64,000 bases of DNA from positions 62,001 to 126,000 of the forward strand of contig NZ_JACHIF010000002.1 of assembly GCF_014203045.1 (NCBI RefSeq), read 5' to 3'. This document shows positions 1 to 8,517 of the stretch, in pieces. A program made the position numbers and the translations under genes. The stretch is from Prosthecobacter dejongeii (lineage in GTDB: Bacteria; Verrucomicrobiota; Verrucomicrobiia; Verrucomicrobiales; Verrucomicrobiaceae). The notes under the pieces were generated by a model, which saw only the letters and a list, made by a program, of their open reading frames with translations, was not told where the DNA came from and ran no database searches. Position 1 is the stretch's first letter. Each line of letters begins with the position of its first letter.

Positions 1-365
1 CTTGTGCGGTCTGGGTGGGTTTGGATAAACCCCAAACCATCGTGGATCAGGGGTATGGCAGCCGCCTCGCCATCCCCATCTGGGCTGATGTGGTAAAAAA
101 AGCCGTCGAGCTCGGCTACATCCCCGCTGGCCCACGTGTGGAGCCACCGCTGGCCGCGGTGCAGCTCTGCCACCTCAGCAGCCAGCTTGCCACTCCCGCC
201 TGCCATGCTAGTGGCACGGCCTATGACGAAAAGCTGCCTTATGATCTCATCCCGCAGGGGAACTGTGGCGCACATCAGGGCGTCATCGCTTCGCCTCAGT
301 ATGAAGATCGTCCCCGGGACCGCAGCCCAGGGCTGTTCAATCGCATTCGCGGTTGGTTCCGTTAG
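1..365 (+). CDS. C-terminal end of a class A penicillin-binding protein (partial)
   Basis: The reading frame is open from the window edge (frame starting at base 3) to TAG at 363-365, so only about the last 120 residues are present. The motif VWVGLDKPQT followed by AIPIWADVVKKA is typical of the end of the transpeptidase domain in bifunctional PBP1A-type enzymes, which polymerise and cross-link peptidoglycan in the periplasm. The last 60 residues are a variable tail rich in Pro, Asp and Arg. The catalytic Ser and the glycosyltransferase domain lie outside the window, so the class is inferred from the tail alone. Confidence 0.75.
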   Translation, partial: CAVWVGLDKPQTIVDQGYGSRLAIPIWADVVKKAVELGYIPAGPRVEPPLAAVQLCHLSSQLATPACHASGTAYDEKLPYDLIPQGNCGAHQGVIASPQYEDRPRDRSPGLFNRIRGWFR

Positions 366-377
366 ACCAGTGCTGGA

Positions 378-1679
378 TTACCAGCACAGGCCTTCATAGC
401 TCCACGGCAGGGCCTTGAGCTCGCGCCAGCCATTGACATCGATCACGCTCTTCTCCGCCGTCACCCATGCGGCCAGATCCTCCGGCTTCACACATTTTTG
501 GGAGGCGATGATGAGATCGCTGCCTTCCACCACTTCCCGGGCATCCTGGCGCAGCAGCGATGCCAAGTGCGGCATGCGGCGCTGGATCTCAGCCTCGTTC
601 GCCCCGATCAGTCGGGATAGGTTCAGGCTGGGGTCATAGATCCGCAGTTCGTAACCACGGCCTAACAACGTTTCTGCCACAGCTACCATCGGGCTGCCGC
701 GCAGGTCATCCGTGTCGGCCTTGAAGGCGAGGCCCAGCAGACCCACCTTGCGGGTTCCCTTGCTCGTGATGAGCTTGATTAGCAGATCCAGGTGCGCGTG
801 GTTGGTATCCAGCGTGTTGTCCAGCAGCGGCAGCGAGATGCCCTCTTGCCGGGCGAATGACAACAGCGCACTCACATCCTTCGGCAGGCAGGAGCCGCCA
901 AACGGATTGCCTGGCTTCATGTAATACTTCGAGATATTCAGGCGAGTGTCCGCGCACACCACATCCATCACCCGTGCGCCATCTTCGCCCAGGAACTTGC
1001 ACAGGCGGCCGATCTCATTGGCAAAGCCCACCTTCAGCGCGTGAAAGTAGTTGCAGGAGTACTTGATCATCTCTGCCCCTTCCCAAGCGAGTACGGAAGG
1101 TGTACCGCCAAGCAGTTGGCGAGCCTCTTCGCTCTCCGGCTCTAGGCCATCATGGGTGCCCACCACGGCCAGGGAGGGCTCGCGAAAGTCCTTCACCGCC
1201 GTGCCTTCCCGCAGGAATTCCGGGCAGTAGTAAATACGCACCTGACCAGAGGTGCGTAGGTCTTCAAAAAAGTCGCGCACCATCGTGCGTGTACTACCTG
1301 GCAGCATGGTGCTGCGGAAAAGGATCACGTGTTTTTTGCCGCTCTCGCGCAGTGCCTGGGCGATCTGCTCACTCACCTTCCGCACAAAGTCCAGGTTCAG
1401 CCTGCCGGACTCTAAAGAGGGTGTGCCTACGCAGATGATGCTGGCGTCGGAGTTTGCCACGGCCTCCACCGCGCTGGTGGTGGCAGACAGGCGGCCCTCA
1501 CGCTTAGCCGTTTGCAGCAGACCATCCAGTTCTGGCTCGATGATGGGAGAGACGCCCGTGTTAAAGGCATCCACCTTGGCCTGTTGCACATCTGCTCCGA
1601 TGATTCCATGCCCTTGCTCCGCCAGACACCCTGCGGTGACCGCGCCCACGTATCCCAGACCAAAAATGCTGACGTTCAT
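378..1679 (-). CDS. algD: GDP-mannose 6-dehydrogenase (UDP-glucose/GDP-mannose dehydrogenase family)
   Basis: This NAD-dependent enzyme would oxidise a nucleotide sugar at C6 to the uronic acid, feeding exopolysaccharide synthesis in the cytoplasm. The N-terminus has a Rossmann dinucleotide fold (FGLGYVG near residues 6-12). The middle has the YCPEFLREG and KYSCNYFHALKVGFANE motifs. The catalytic Cys sits in NPFGGSCLPKDV near residue 264, close to its position in Pseudomonas AlgD. Length (433 aa) fits the family. I chose the ATG at 1679 because the fold begins directly after it; a GTG at 1688 is possible. It faces the PBP gene tail to tail. GDP-mannose specificity is inferred from the FGGSCLPKDV context; a UDP-sugar substrate is possible. 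Confidence 0.85.
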   Translation of the reverse strand: MNVSIFGLGYVGAVTAGCLAEQGHGIIGADVQQAKVDAFNTGVSPIIEPELDGLLQTAKREGRLSATTSAVEAVANSDASIICVGTPSLESGRLNLDFVRKVSEQIAQALRESGKKHVILFRSTMLPGSTRTMVRDFFEDLRTSGQVRIYYCPEFLREGTAVKDFREPSLAVVGTHDGLEPESEEARQLLGGTPSVLAWEGAEMIKYSCNYFHALKVGFANEIGRLCKFLGEDGARVMDVVCADTRLNISKYYMKPGNPFGGSCLPKDVSALLSFARQEGISLPLLDNTLDTNHAHLDLLIKLITSKGTRKVGLLGLAFKADTDDLRGSPMVAVAETLLGRGYELRIYDPSLNLSRLIGANEAEIQRRMPHLASLLRQDAREVVEGSDLIIASQKCVKPEDLAAWVTAEKSVIDVNGWRELKALPWSYEGLCW

Positions 1680-1746
1680 ATCGTGCACTTAGCACAGATC
1701 TTCAGTCACCGACAAGGGCAGAGGTGGAAGGATTGACGGGTATCCG

Positions 1747-2478
1747 TCAATTCTTCTTCCCCAAGAAGCTCATGACCACCAATCCCAGCAAGATGCCGCA
1801 CACACAGATGAGCCAAAAATTGGTCTGCGTGTCGGGTAGCTTGCTATGGATTTCCATGCCAAAGACGCTGGCCAGGGCCGTGAGTGGGAGGAAGAGGGCG
1901 GCGAGTAGGTTGAGGCGATGCGCGGTGGCGGCCATCTGTCGGGCGGTGGCCGCCTGGGCCTCGGCCTGGCGGGCGACGGTGAAGTTCAGGCCAAACTGGG
2001 CATCTTGAAGCAGGAGCTCGGAGTTCCGCTCGATGGCCGCCGCCTGATCTCGGAAGTTGATCAGCTCTCGCTCGCCCTTCACCAACTCACGCGCCTGCTG
2101 CATAGTGCGATGCAGACCGCGTGAAGAACGCAGCACGGGGGCCAGTTTCTCCAGCACCGTATGGTATTCGGTGGCGGTGCTAGCCAGATTTTCGGCATCC
2201 TCTAGCTCGGTCAGCTTGTTGTCAAAAGTCCGCATGTGATCGTTCAAGGCGGCCAATCCAGTGCCTTGGAGGTTGGTCTTCCACTCGCCCACCGGGCTGC
2301 GCCAAAACAGCGCCGGTTTGCGCTGGTGCTCATCGGGCTGCGGAAGCTGGTGCAGGATGATGAGCAAGTGCCCCTCCTCCAGCATGGCGCGTTGCGGGCC
2401 CGGCTCGCGGCCCAGGCGGTTGCGGATGGAGTCGGGGATGGTCCACAGCTTCGGGAGAATGCTGGCTTCAGGTTTCAT
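1747..2478 (-). CDS. CorA-like membrane protein
   Basis: The protein has a soluble, largely helical N-terminal part (roughly residues 1-185, with a coiled-coil stretch rich in Arg, Glu and Gln), then two adjacent transmembrane segments near the C-terminus (NLLAALFLPLTALASVFGM and FWLICVCGILLGLVVMSFL). This is the topology of the CorA/ZntB divalent-cation transporter superfamily. The signature GMN after the first helix reads GME here, so ion selectivity cannot be assumed. At about 243 residues it is shorter than classical CorA (about 316). The start at 2478 (MKPEAS) is preferred over the upstream in-frame ATG at 2523 because it leaves room for the divergent photolyase promoter. Confidence 0.65.
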   Translation of the reverse strand: MKPEASILPKLWTIPDSIRNRLGREPGPQRAMLEEGHLLIILHQLPQPDEHQRKPALFWRSPVGEWKTNLQGTGLAALNDHMRTFDNKLTELEDAENLASTATEYHTVLEKLAPVLRSSRGLHRTMQQARELVKGERELINFRDQAAAIERNSELLLQDAQFGLNFTVARQAEAQAATARQMAATAHRLNLLAALFLPLTALASVFGMEIHSKLPDTQTNFWLICVCGILLGLVVMSFLGKKN

Positions 2479-2573
2479 AAACGCAGCGATCCTAGCCGAG
2501 AGGCCTGGGGTAGGGGAATACAATTTCCTGCCGAGATTCGCTCCGCTTTAGGTTGGCAGACGTAGAGAAGGCC

Positions 2574-4103
2574 ATGCGTCATCTTGTCATCATCCTCGGA
2601 GATCAGCTCGATCTCAAATCTTCCGCCCTGGATGGTTTCGATCCGCAGCAGGATCGCGTGTGGATGACGGAAGTGGCGCGGGAATCCACCAAGGTGTGGG
2701 TGCATAAGGCGCGCATTGTCACCTTCCTGGCGGCAATGCGGCACTTTGCTGAGGAACTGAAAAAGGCGGGGCTGCCTGTGGAATATCGCCGCCTGGAGGA
2801 TCCGCAGAATCAGGGTGACTTCATCGTGGAGCTGGAGGCGGCAGTGAAACGGCTAAAGCCGAAAAAGCTCATCCTGGTGGAGCCGGGCGAATGGCAGGTA
2901 CGCGAAGATTTCCGCCAGGCGTCCAAACGATTGAAGGTAGAGCTGGACGAGCGTGAAGACCGCCATTTCATGGCCACTCATGCGGATTTTGAAATGCATG
3001 CCAAGGGGCGCAAAGGCCTGCGCATGGAGTTCTTCTATCGGGAAATGCGCACTCGTCATGGCATCCTCATGGAGGGCGGGAAACCTGTCGGGGGTGGGTG
3101 GAATTTCGACAGTGAGAACCGCAAGAGCTTTGCCAAAGCAGGCCCACCTTTGCATGCTGCCCCGCGTCAGTTCCTGCCAGATGCCATCACCCAGGACGTG
3201 ATCCAGACGGTGGAGTCGATGTTCCCAGAACATCCCGGCACCCTCGGCGACTTTGACTGGCCTGTCACGGCGGCGGAGGCGCAGATCGCCCTGGAGGATT
3301 TTATTGCGCATCGGCTGGCGGAGTTTGGCGATTACCAGGATGCCATGTGGACTCAGGAGCCGTGGCTCTTTCACAGCCGTCTCAGTGCGGTCATGAATCT
3401 AAAACTGCTGGATCCCCGGCAGGTCATCGCAGCGGCGGAAAAGGCCTATCACACAGGCCGCGCGCCCCTGGCGGCGGTGGAGGGATTCATCCGCCAGATC
3501 CTCGGCTGGCGGGAATATGTGCGGGCCATCTACTGGCGCTTTATGCCGGGATATGGAGAGATGAATGAGCTCCGGGCCCAGCAGCCTCTGCCGAAGTTTT
3601 ACTGGACGGGCGAGACGGACATGAACTGCTTGCGCGATGCCATCGGCCAGACCCTCCGCTATGGGTATGCCCATCACATCCAGCGGCTGATGGTCACGGG
3701 TTTGTTCTCCTTGTTGTTAGGTGTGCGGCCACAAGAGGTCCACGAATGGTACCTGGCCGTGTATGTGGATGCGGTGGAGTGGGTGGAGCTGCCGAATACC
3801 CTGGGCATGTCCCAGCATGGCGATGGCGGCATCATGGCCAGCAAGCCGTACATCGCCTCCGGCAAATACATCCAGCGCATGTCCAATTACTGCGCGGGCT
3901 GCCGTTATGATCCGGCCCTGTCCACCGGGCCCAAAGCCTGCCCCTTCACCACGCTCTACTGGGAGTTTCTCCTCCGTCATGAGCCACGGCTGAAGATGAA
4001 TCAGCGCATGTCCATGCAGGTGCGCAATTTAGCCCGCCTCACCGATGCAGAGAAAGAAGCCATTGTGGAACAGGCGCAGTCCATCCGGACGAGTCTGGCG
4101 TAA
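2574..4103 (+). CDS. Deoxyribodipyrimidine photolyase-related protein (FeS-BCP/CryPro type)
   Basis: The protein begins MRHLVIILGDQLDL, the typical N-terminus of the photolyase-related family with an alpha/beta antenna domain, followed by a helical FAD-binding domain (AVEGFIRQILGWREYVRAIYW and LQRLMV-like segments). The C-terminal region has clustered cysteines (NYCAGCRYDPALSTGPKACP) that fit the 4Fe-4S cluster of bacterial (6-4) photolyases such as Agrobacterium PhrB. Likely activity is light-dependent repair of (6-4) photoproducts. Length of 509 aa fits. The ATG at 2574 follows a GAAGG ribosome-binding site; an earlier in-frame start at 2553 lacks one. It is divergent from the CorA-like gene and 12 bases ahead of an SDR gene, probably co-transcribed. 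Confidence 0.85.
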   Translation: MRHLVIILGDQLDLKSSALDGFDPQQDRVWMTEVARESTKVWVHKARIVTFLAAMRHFAEELKKAGLPVEYRRLEDPQNQGDFIVELEAAVKRLKPKKLILVEPGEWQVREDFRQASKRLKVELDEREDRHFMATHADFEMHAKGRKGLRMEFFYREMRTRHGILMEGGKPVGGGWNFDSENRKSFAKAGPPLHAAPRQFLPDAITQDVIQTVESMFPEHPGTLGDFDWPVTAAEAQIALEDFIAHRLAEFGDYQDAMWTQEPWLFHSRLSAVMNLKLLDPRQVIAAAEKAYHTGRAPLAAVEGFIRQILGWREYVRAIYWRFMPGYGEMNELRAQQPLPKFYWTGETDMNCLRDAIGQTLRYGYAHHIQRLMVTGLFSLLLGVRPQEVHEWYLAVYVDAVEWVELPNTLGMSQHGDGGIMASKPYIASGKYIQRMSNYCAGCRYDPALSTGPKACPFTTLYWEFLLRHEPRLKMNQRMSMQVRNLARLTDAEKEAIVEQAQSIRTSLA

Positions 4104-4115
4104 TCCCCACCACTT

Positions 4116-4949
4116 ATGTCCACCTCTCCCCGCGTCTGGTTCATCACAGGTTGCTCTTCAGGTTTCGGTCATGCCATGGCCGAGGCGGCATTGCTGGCGG
4201 GAGATCACGTCATCGCCACGGCTCGTCAGGTCGCGGATCTGGAAATGCTGGAACACATCGGCGCAGGCCGCTGCCACATCCTGCCGCTGGATGTTACGGA
4301 TGCCGCGCAAGTCAGCCAACAGGTGACCGCCGCGCAGGCGGTGTGGGGGCGGCTGGATGTGGTGGTGAACAATGCGGGCTACGGCCTGCTGGGCGCGGTG
4401 GAGGAATGCACCGAGGAGCAGATCCGGTTAAACTTTGAAACGAATTTCTTCGGCGCTTTGAATGTCATCCGGGCTGCCCTGCCCATCCTGCGTCAGCAAA
4501 AGCAGGGACACATTATCAACATCAGCGCGGCGGCGGCCATTTCGAACTATGCCGGTTTTGGCATCTACGGCGCGGCCAAAGCGGCCCTCGAATCACTGAG
4601 CGAAAGTCTGCGTCTGGAGGTGGCGGCCCATGGCACCAAGGTCACCTTGGTGCAGCCCGGCCCATTCCGCACCCGCTTCATCGGCAAAGGCATGGTCCAG
4701 GCCACCGCCACGGAAACCTATGCGGGCAGCAGTGGCAAGTTCGCTGCCTATTTAGAGAAAGTAGATGGCAAGCAGCCCGGCGACCCCGAACGCGCCGCCG
4801 CCCTCATCGTGAAAATGGTCCAAGACGGGCAGGCCCCTCTGCGTCTCGCGTTGGGCAAGTATGCCGTGAAGAAAGTCCGCGATGTCGCAGCCTCCCGCCT
4901 GCGTGAATTGGAAGCCTGGGAACAGGCCGCAGGGGAGACGGATGGCTGA
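4116..4949 (+). CDS. SDR-family oxidoreductase
   Basis: A classical short-chain dehydrogenase/reductase of 277 aa. The cofactor motif TGCSSGFG is at residues 11-18, NNAG at 85-88, the catalytic Ser near 137, and the YxxxK pair at Tyr151 and Lys155 (YGAAKAA). An Arg after the second strand (ATARQ) suggests NADPH use. The substrate cannot be read from the sequence. It lies 12 bases after the photolyase-related gene, so the two may share a transcript. Related proteins are usually annotated only as oxidoreductases. Confidence 0.85.
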   Translation: MSTSPRVWFITGCSSGFGHAMAEAALLAGDHVIATARQVADLEMLEHIGAGRCHILPLDVTDAAQVSQQVTAAQAVWGRLDVVVNNAGYGLLGAVEECTEEQIRLNFETNFFGALNVIRAALPILRQQKQGHIINISAAAAISNYAGFGIYGAAKAALESLSESLRLEVAAHGTKVTLVQPGPFRTRFIGKGMVQATATETYAGSSGKFAAYLEKVDGKQPGDPERAAALIVKMVQDGQAPLRLALGKYAVKKVRDVAASRLRELEAWEQAAGETDG

Positions 4950-5065
4950 AGAGCTCCGGAGGGGAAGGTTATCGACTCGCTTGGTTTCGTCGGGTTTTCT
5001 TCATTTTTAGCCCTTTTTTGAATTTGAGATCTCGTGGAAAGCTTGATTTGCGCCCAAAAAGCCCC

Positions 5066-5093
5066 TTGCAAAGCGGTGACGCCAGCCCATAAT
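5066..5093 (+). promoter_or_regulatory. Candidate housekeeping promoter for rpoA-rplQ
   Basis: A -35-like TTGCAA (5066-5071) and -10-like CATAAT (5088-5093) are separated by 16 bases in the 259-base gap before rpoA. This would give a leader of about 110 bases. A good Shine-Dalgarno GGAGGTAA (5179-5186) lies unusually far (about 22 bases) from the rpoA ATG. Confidence 0.35.
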
Positions 5094-5208
5094 CCACGCC
5101 CCTTGCGAGCTGCCTAGTCACATCGCCGTCGGTCTCCAGGTCCGTTTTCTCCTTTGAGAAGCCACGGACGCTCGCTCTGGAGGTAACCCGGTTTATCCAA
5201 ATCCATCC

Positions 5209-6327
5209 ATGTCCGTCCGCCTAGCCAGATTCGAAATGCCGAGTCGCCTCGTCCGCAACGAGGCCACCGCCACCGATACCTACGCCCAGTTCAGCGCCGA
5301 GCCTTTTGACAAAGGTTACGGTCACACGATCGGGAACTCCCTTCGCCGTGTCCTGCTTTCCTCCCTGGAAGGTGCAGCCATCACGTCGGTGAAGATCCGC
5401 GGTGCGGAACATGAATTCAGCACCCTGCCTGGCGTGCTGGAAGATGTGGTTCAGATCGTTCTGAACCTGAAGAAAGTCCGTTTCAAGCACCACAGCGAGA
5501 GCAAAGAAGCCCGCCTCCTCTCCATCAGCGTGGACAAGGAAGGTGCTGTCACCGCCGGTGACATCAAGGAAGACAACCACTACGAAGTCATCAACAAGGA
5601 CCTCGTCATCTGCAACCTAGACCGCAAAGCCAAGTTCGAGTGCGAATTCGAAGTCCGCGTCGGTCGTGGTTTCTCCACCTGGGAAGAAAACAAGCGTGCA
5701 GACACCCCGATCGGTGTGATCCCGATTGACTCCATTTACAGCCCGGTGACCCGCGTGAAATACGGCGTGGAAAACACCCGCGTCGGCCAGAACACCGACT
5801 ATGACAAGCTGGTGCTGGACGTTTGGACCGACGGTCGTATCGCCCCGAGCGACGCCCTCCTCCAGGCCGCCTCCATCCTGCGTCACCACCTGGACGTGTT
5901 CGTCAACTACGACGACAAGGCCATCGAATTCGAAGCGGCTCCAGAAGCCCAGACCGAAGAAAACAGCGAGCTGCGCAAGCTCCTGAACATGAGCGTCAAC
6001 GAAATCGAGCTGTCCGTCCGTGCGGCGAACTGCCTGAACAACGCCAACATCACCTCCGTGGGCCAGTTGGCCATGAAGACGGAGGCCGAAATGCTGCGCT
6101 ACCGCAACTTCGGCAAGAAGTCCCTCACCGAAATCAAAGAGAAGCTGGCCGAACTGGGTCTGTCTCTCGGCATGAAGTTCGATTCATCGCTGCTTGAGCC
6201 TACCTCCGGCGGCAGCTCCTTGCTCGCCCGCAGCAGCATGATCGCTGATGACGATGATGAAGCTGATGCCGCTGGTTTCGCCAGCCTGATCGACAGCCAC
6301 CTGCCAGACGGTGACGACGACGAATAA
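5209..6327 (+). CDS. rpoA: DNA-directed RNA polymerase subunit alpha
   Basis: This is the RNA polymerase assembly and activator-contact subunit. The N-terminal dimerisation domain is clear (GYGHTIGNSLRRVLLSSLEG, then ITSVKIRGAEHEFSTLPGV). The C-terminal DNA-binding domain is at about residues 265-330 (NELELSVRAANCL-type segment and YRNFGKKSLTEIKEKL). The protein is longer (372 aa) than the E. coli subunit (329) because of a tail after the CTD rich in Asp and Glu. rplQ follows after 31 bases, but the usual upstream rpsM-rpsK-rpsD genes are absent; an SDR gene is there instead. No upstream extension is apparent. Confidence 0.97.
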   Translation: MSVRLARFEMPSRLVRNEATATDTYAQFSAEPFDKGYGHTIGNSLRRVLLSSLEGAAITSVKIRGAEHEFSTLPGVLEDVVQIVLNLKKVRFKHHSESKEARLLSISVDKEGAVTAGDIKEDNHYEVINKDLVICNLDRKAKFECEFEVRVGRGFSTWEENKRADTPIGVIPIDSIYSPVTRVKYGVENTRVGQNTDYDKLVLDVWTDGRIAPSDALLQAASILRHHLDVFVNYDDKAIEFEAAPEAQTEENSELRKLLNMSVNEIELSVRAANCLNNANITSVGQLAMKTEAEMLRYRNFGKKSLTEIKEKLAELGLSLGMKFDSSLLEPTSGGSSLLARSSMIADDDDEADAAGFASLIDSHLPDGDDDE

Positions 6328-6358
6328 TCCCTGACCTTAGACTAGAGAGAACGAAGAC

Positions 6359-6850
6359 ATGAAACACGGAAGAAAAGTCCCTAAACTCCAGCGCGACGCC
6401 GCTCACCGCAAAGCACTGCTGGCCAACCTCGTTTGCGCCCTTGTGGAGCACCGCCGCATCCGCACCACCCTGGCTAAGGCCAAGGCTGTGCGCCCACTGG
6501 CAGAAAAAATGATCACCCTGGGCAAGCGTGGTGACCTTCACGCCCGCCGCACCGCCATCTCTGAGCTGCGCCAGCCTGCTTCTGTGAAGAAGCTGTTTGA
6601 AGACATCGCTCCTGCTTCCAAAGATCGCCAGGGTGGCTACACCCGTATCATCAAGCTCGGCCAGCGCCGCAGCGACTCTGCTCCGATGGCTTTCATCGAG
6701 TGGGTTGACGCTTACGTGCCACCAGCACCGAAGTCTGAAGAAGCCGCTGTCGAAGTGGTGACTGTCGAAGAGCCAGCCGCTGCTGCTGAAGAAGCTGCTC
6801 CGAAGAAGAAGCGCGCCACCAAAAAGGCCGCTGAAGCTGCCGCTGAGTAA
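6359..6850 (+). CDS. rplQ: 50S ribosomal protein L17
   Basis: The N-terminal 118 residues are a standard L17 (MKHGRKVPKLQRDAAHRKAL, with the conserved HRRIRTTLAKAKAVRPLAEKM region), a large-subunit protein near the exit tunnel. A C-terminal extension of about 45 residues rich in Ala, Glu and Lys (ending in a KKKRATKKAAEAAAE-type tail) makes it 163 aa. Such tails occur on ribosomal proteins of this phylum, but the role is unknown. It follows rpoA in one operon and is closed by a strong terminator. Confidence 0.97.
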   Translation: MKHGRKVPKLQRDAAHRKALLANLVCALVEHRRIRTTLAKAKAVRPLAEKMITLGKRGDLHARRTAISELRQPASVKKLFEDIAPASKDRQGGYTRIIKLGQRRSDSAPMAFIEWVDAYVPPAPKSEEAAVEVVTVEEPAAAAEEAAPKKKRATKKAAEAAAE

Positions 6851-6882
6851 TCAGCCTCTACGGATCTAAAGATCTATTGAAG

Positions 6883-6915
6883 AGCGCGGATGCCGAAAGG
6901 TATCCGCGCTTTTTG
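6883..6915 (+). terminator. Rho-independent terminator of rpoA-rplQ
   Basis: A 12-bp stem (6883-6894 pairing with 6899-6910, one G-U pair) closed by a GAAA tetraloop is followed by TTTTTGTT. This is a textbook intrinsic terminator 32 bases after the rplQ stop. Confidence 0.9.
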
Positions 6916-6930
6916 TTAGGAGAGATGATC

Positions 6931-7647
6931 TCAATCCAATGCGGTTTTGCCCCAGATTTCCTGGAGCAGTTGATGGATGGCAGGTTCGGCGGTTTTGAGT
7001 TCGCCGTGGACGAAGGGGTGGAAGTCATTGATGCCGAAGTAGGCTTCGGTCATCTCGGCGAAGAATTCCTTCGGATTGGTTAGGGCGTAGTGGCGGATGC
7101 GGCGACCGGTGACATGCAGGCTTCTATCGCCATGGCCAGACTTTTGGTAGGCGTCCCAGCATGCGGCGATGCGGGGTTCGTCAAAGCCCAGTACCAGGTC
7201 GTGATAGGCGTGGGCTAGCTCATGCAGCAGGCTCCAGGGCTGGATGTGCTGATGGCGGGCGGAGACGAACTGTGCAGCGACAGGGATGTGCACAGCCTTG
7301 GCCAGGGAAGCTGAATGGCCATGGTCGGTCAGCCACTTGGCAGACGGATGATACTGCATGGAGGTGAGATCGCGGCTGTTGAGTTCCAGCCAGATGGGGA
7401 CCTTTTGAAGTTGGGGCACTTTGTCTTTCGGCAGGACGGTGAGGATGTCTGCCAAGCGAGCCTGGAGAAGGGCGAGCGCGGTCCTTCCCAGTGTGGCGTG
7501 GTCCGGCTGTAGAAGGCGCTCATCCACATGGATCGTCCAGCCTTCCACTTGCCGGGAGGGGTGGTTCGCCGGCGGTGTTTCAGCTCGGGCCATATTGACC
7601 CAGGTCACAAGGACAAGAAGGAAACAAAGAGGAGAAACGGCTCGCAT
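6931..7647 (-). CDS. Secreted zinc metallopeptidase (HExxH type)
   Basis: From the ATG at 7647 the protein has a signal peptide (MRAVSPLCFLLVLVTWVNMARA) and about 215 mature residues. HELAHAYHD at residues 142-150 supplies the two His ligands and catalytic Glu of a zincin. A downstream KEFFAEMTEAYFG segment near 193-205 probably gives the third Glu ligand, as in gluzincins. I do not recognise a specific subfamily; the segment recalls small predicted peptidases related to anthrax lethal-factor-like folds. It probably acts in the periplasm or outside the cell. The longer in-frame start at 7695 would bury the signal peptide. It is divergent from the Mla operon. Confidence 0.7.
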   Translation of the reverse strand: MRAVSPLCFLLVLVTWVNMARAETPPANHPSRQVEGWTIHVDERLLQPDHATLGRTALALLQARLADILTVLPKDKVPQLQKVPIWLELNSRDLTSMQYHPSAKWLTDHGHSASLAKAVHIPVAAQFVSARHQHIQPWSLLHELAHAYHDLVLGFDEPRIAACWDAYQKSGHGDRSLHVTGRRIRHYALTNPKEFFAEMTEAYFGINDFHPFVHGELKTAEPAIHQLLQEIWGKTALD

Positions 7648-7740
7648 GGGGGTATAACGTTCTGTGGAGTGCCATTTGTCTTGAATAAGAAACATCTGAG
7701 CATTGCATCGTGCCTCAGGGTGGCTGACTGTGGCTCACTC

Positions 7741-8517
7741 ATGGTGCGTGCTCTGGGATCTCATACTCTCGCGTTGGTCCACGGTTTGGGAGACTTTGCG
7801 TTATTTACGTTAAAGTCATTCCAGTCCGTATTCAGTGCACGGCGATTGTTCCGCCGGGTCTTGCGAGGTGTGTTCGAGCAAGGGGTGCGCTGCCTGCCAG
7901 TGATCCTCATCGTTGGTCTGTTCACAGGACTGGTGTTGGGACTGCAAGGTTATTACGTCCTGAACCGCTTCGGGTCCGAAAGTCTGCTAGGAGCCCTGGT
8001 GTCGTTGAGCCTGGTGCGTGAGTTGGGACCTGTTCTTGCGGCGCTGATGTTGGTGGGGCAGGCGGGTTCAGCCCTGGCGGCGGAACTGGGCATTCAGCGA
8101 AATACGGAGCAAGTGGCCGCGCTGGACACGATGGGTGTGAATAGCTTGGGTTATCTCATTTCTCCTCGATTGCTCGCTGCTTTGATCGTTTATCCCATGC
8201 AGACGGCGTTGTTTGTCACCATCGGTCTTTTTGGTGGCAGCCTTTCCGGCACTTGGTTGTTAGGCCTGGAGTCCGGGGTCTATTGGTCCTCAGTGGAGCG
8301 CGCCGTGCAAATGCAGGATGTGACGGAGTGCCTGCTGAAAGCGGGAACATTTGGCCTGCTGACCATCGCCCTTTGTGCTTACCATGGATTTAATGCGCAT
8401 CGTTGTCGCTCAGCCACGGGCGCGCGTGCGGTCAGTGCCTCCACCACCCGGGCGGTGGTGCAGTCCAGCATCACCGTGCTGGCGGCGGATTATGTGATCA
8501 CCTCTTTCTTGATTTGA
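7741..8517 (+). CDS. mlaE: MlaE-type lipid ABC transporter permease
   Basis: An inner-membrane permease of 258 aa with the family hallmarks: an N-terminal amphipathic helix, GLFTGLVLGLQGYYVLNRFG, and the highly conserved ELGPVLAALMLVGQAGSALAAELG stretch, which contacts the ATPase. It would move phospholipids between the inner membrane and the periplasmic Mla chain. I chose the ATG at 7741; the reading frame extends upstream to 7528 but that part overlaps the divergent peptidase and has no transporter character. It is first in an operon of five overlapping genes; the stop shares one base with the mlaF start. Confidence 0.9.
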   Translation: MVRALGSHTLALVHGLGDFALFTLKSFQSVFSARRLFRRVLRGVFEQGVRCLPVILIVGLFTGLVLGLQGYYVLNRFGSESLLGALVSLSLVRELGPVLAALMLVGQAGSALAAELGIQRNTEQVAALDTMGVNSLGYLISPRLLAALIVYPMQTALFVTIGLFGGSLSGTWLLGLESGVYWSSVERAVQMQDVTECLLKAGTFGLLTIALCAYHGFNAHRCRSATGARAVSASTTRAVVQSSITVLAADYVITSFLI

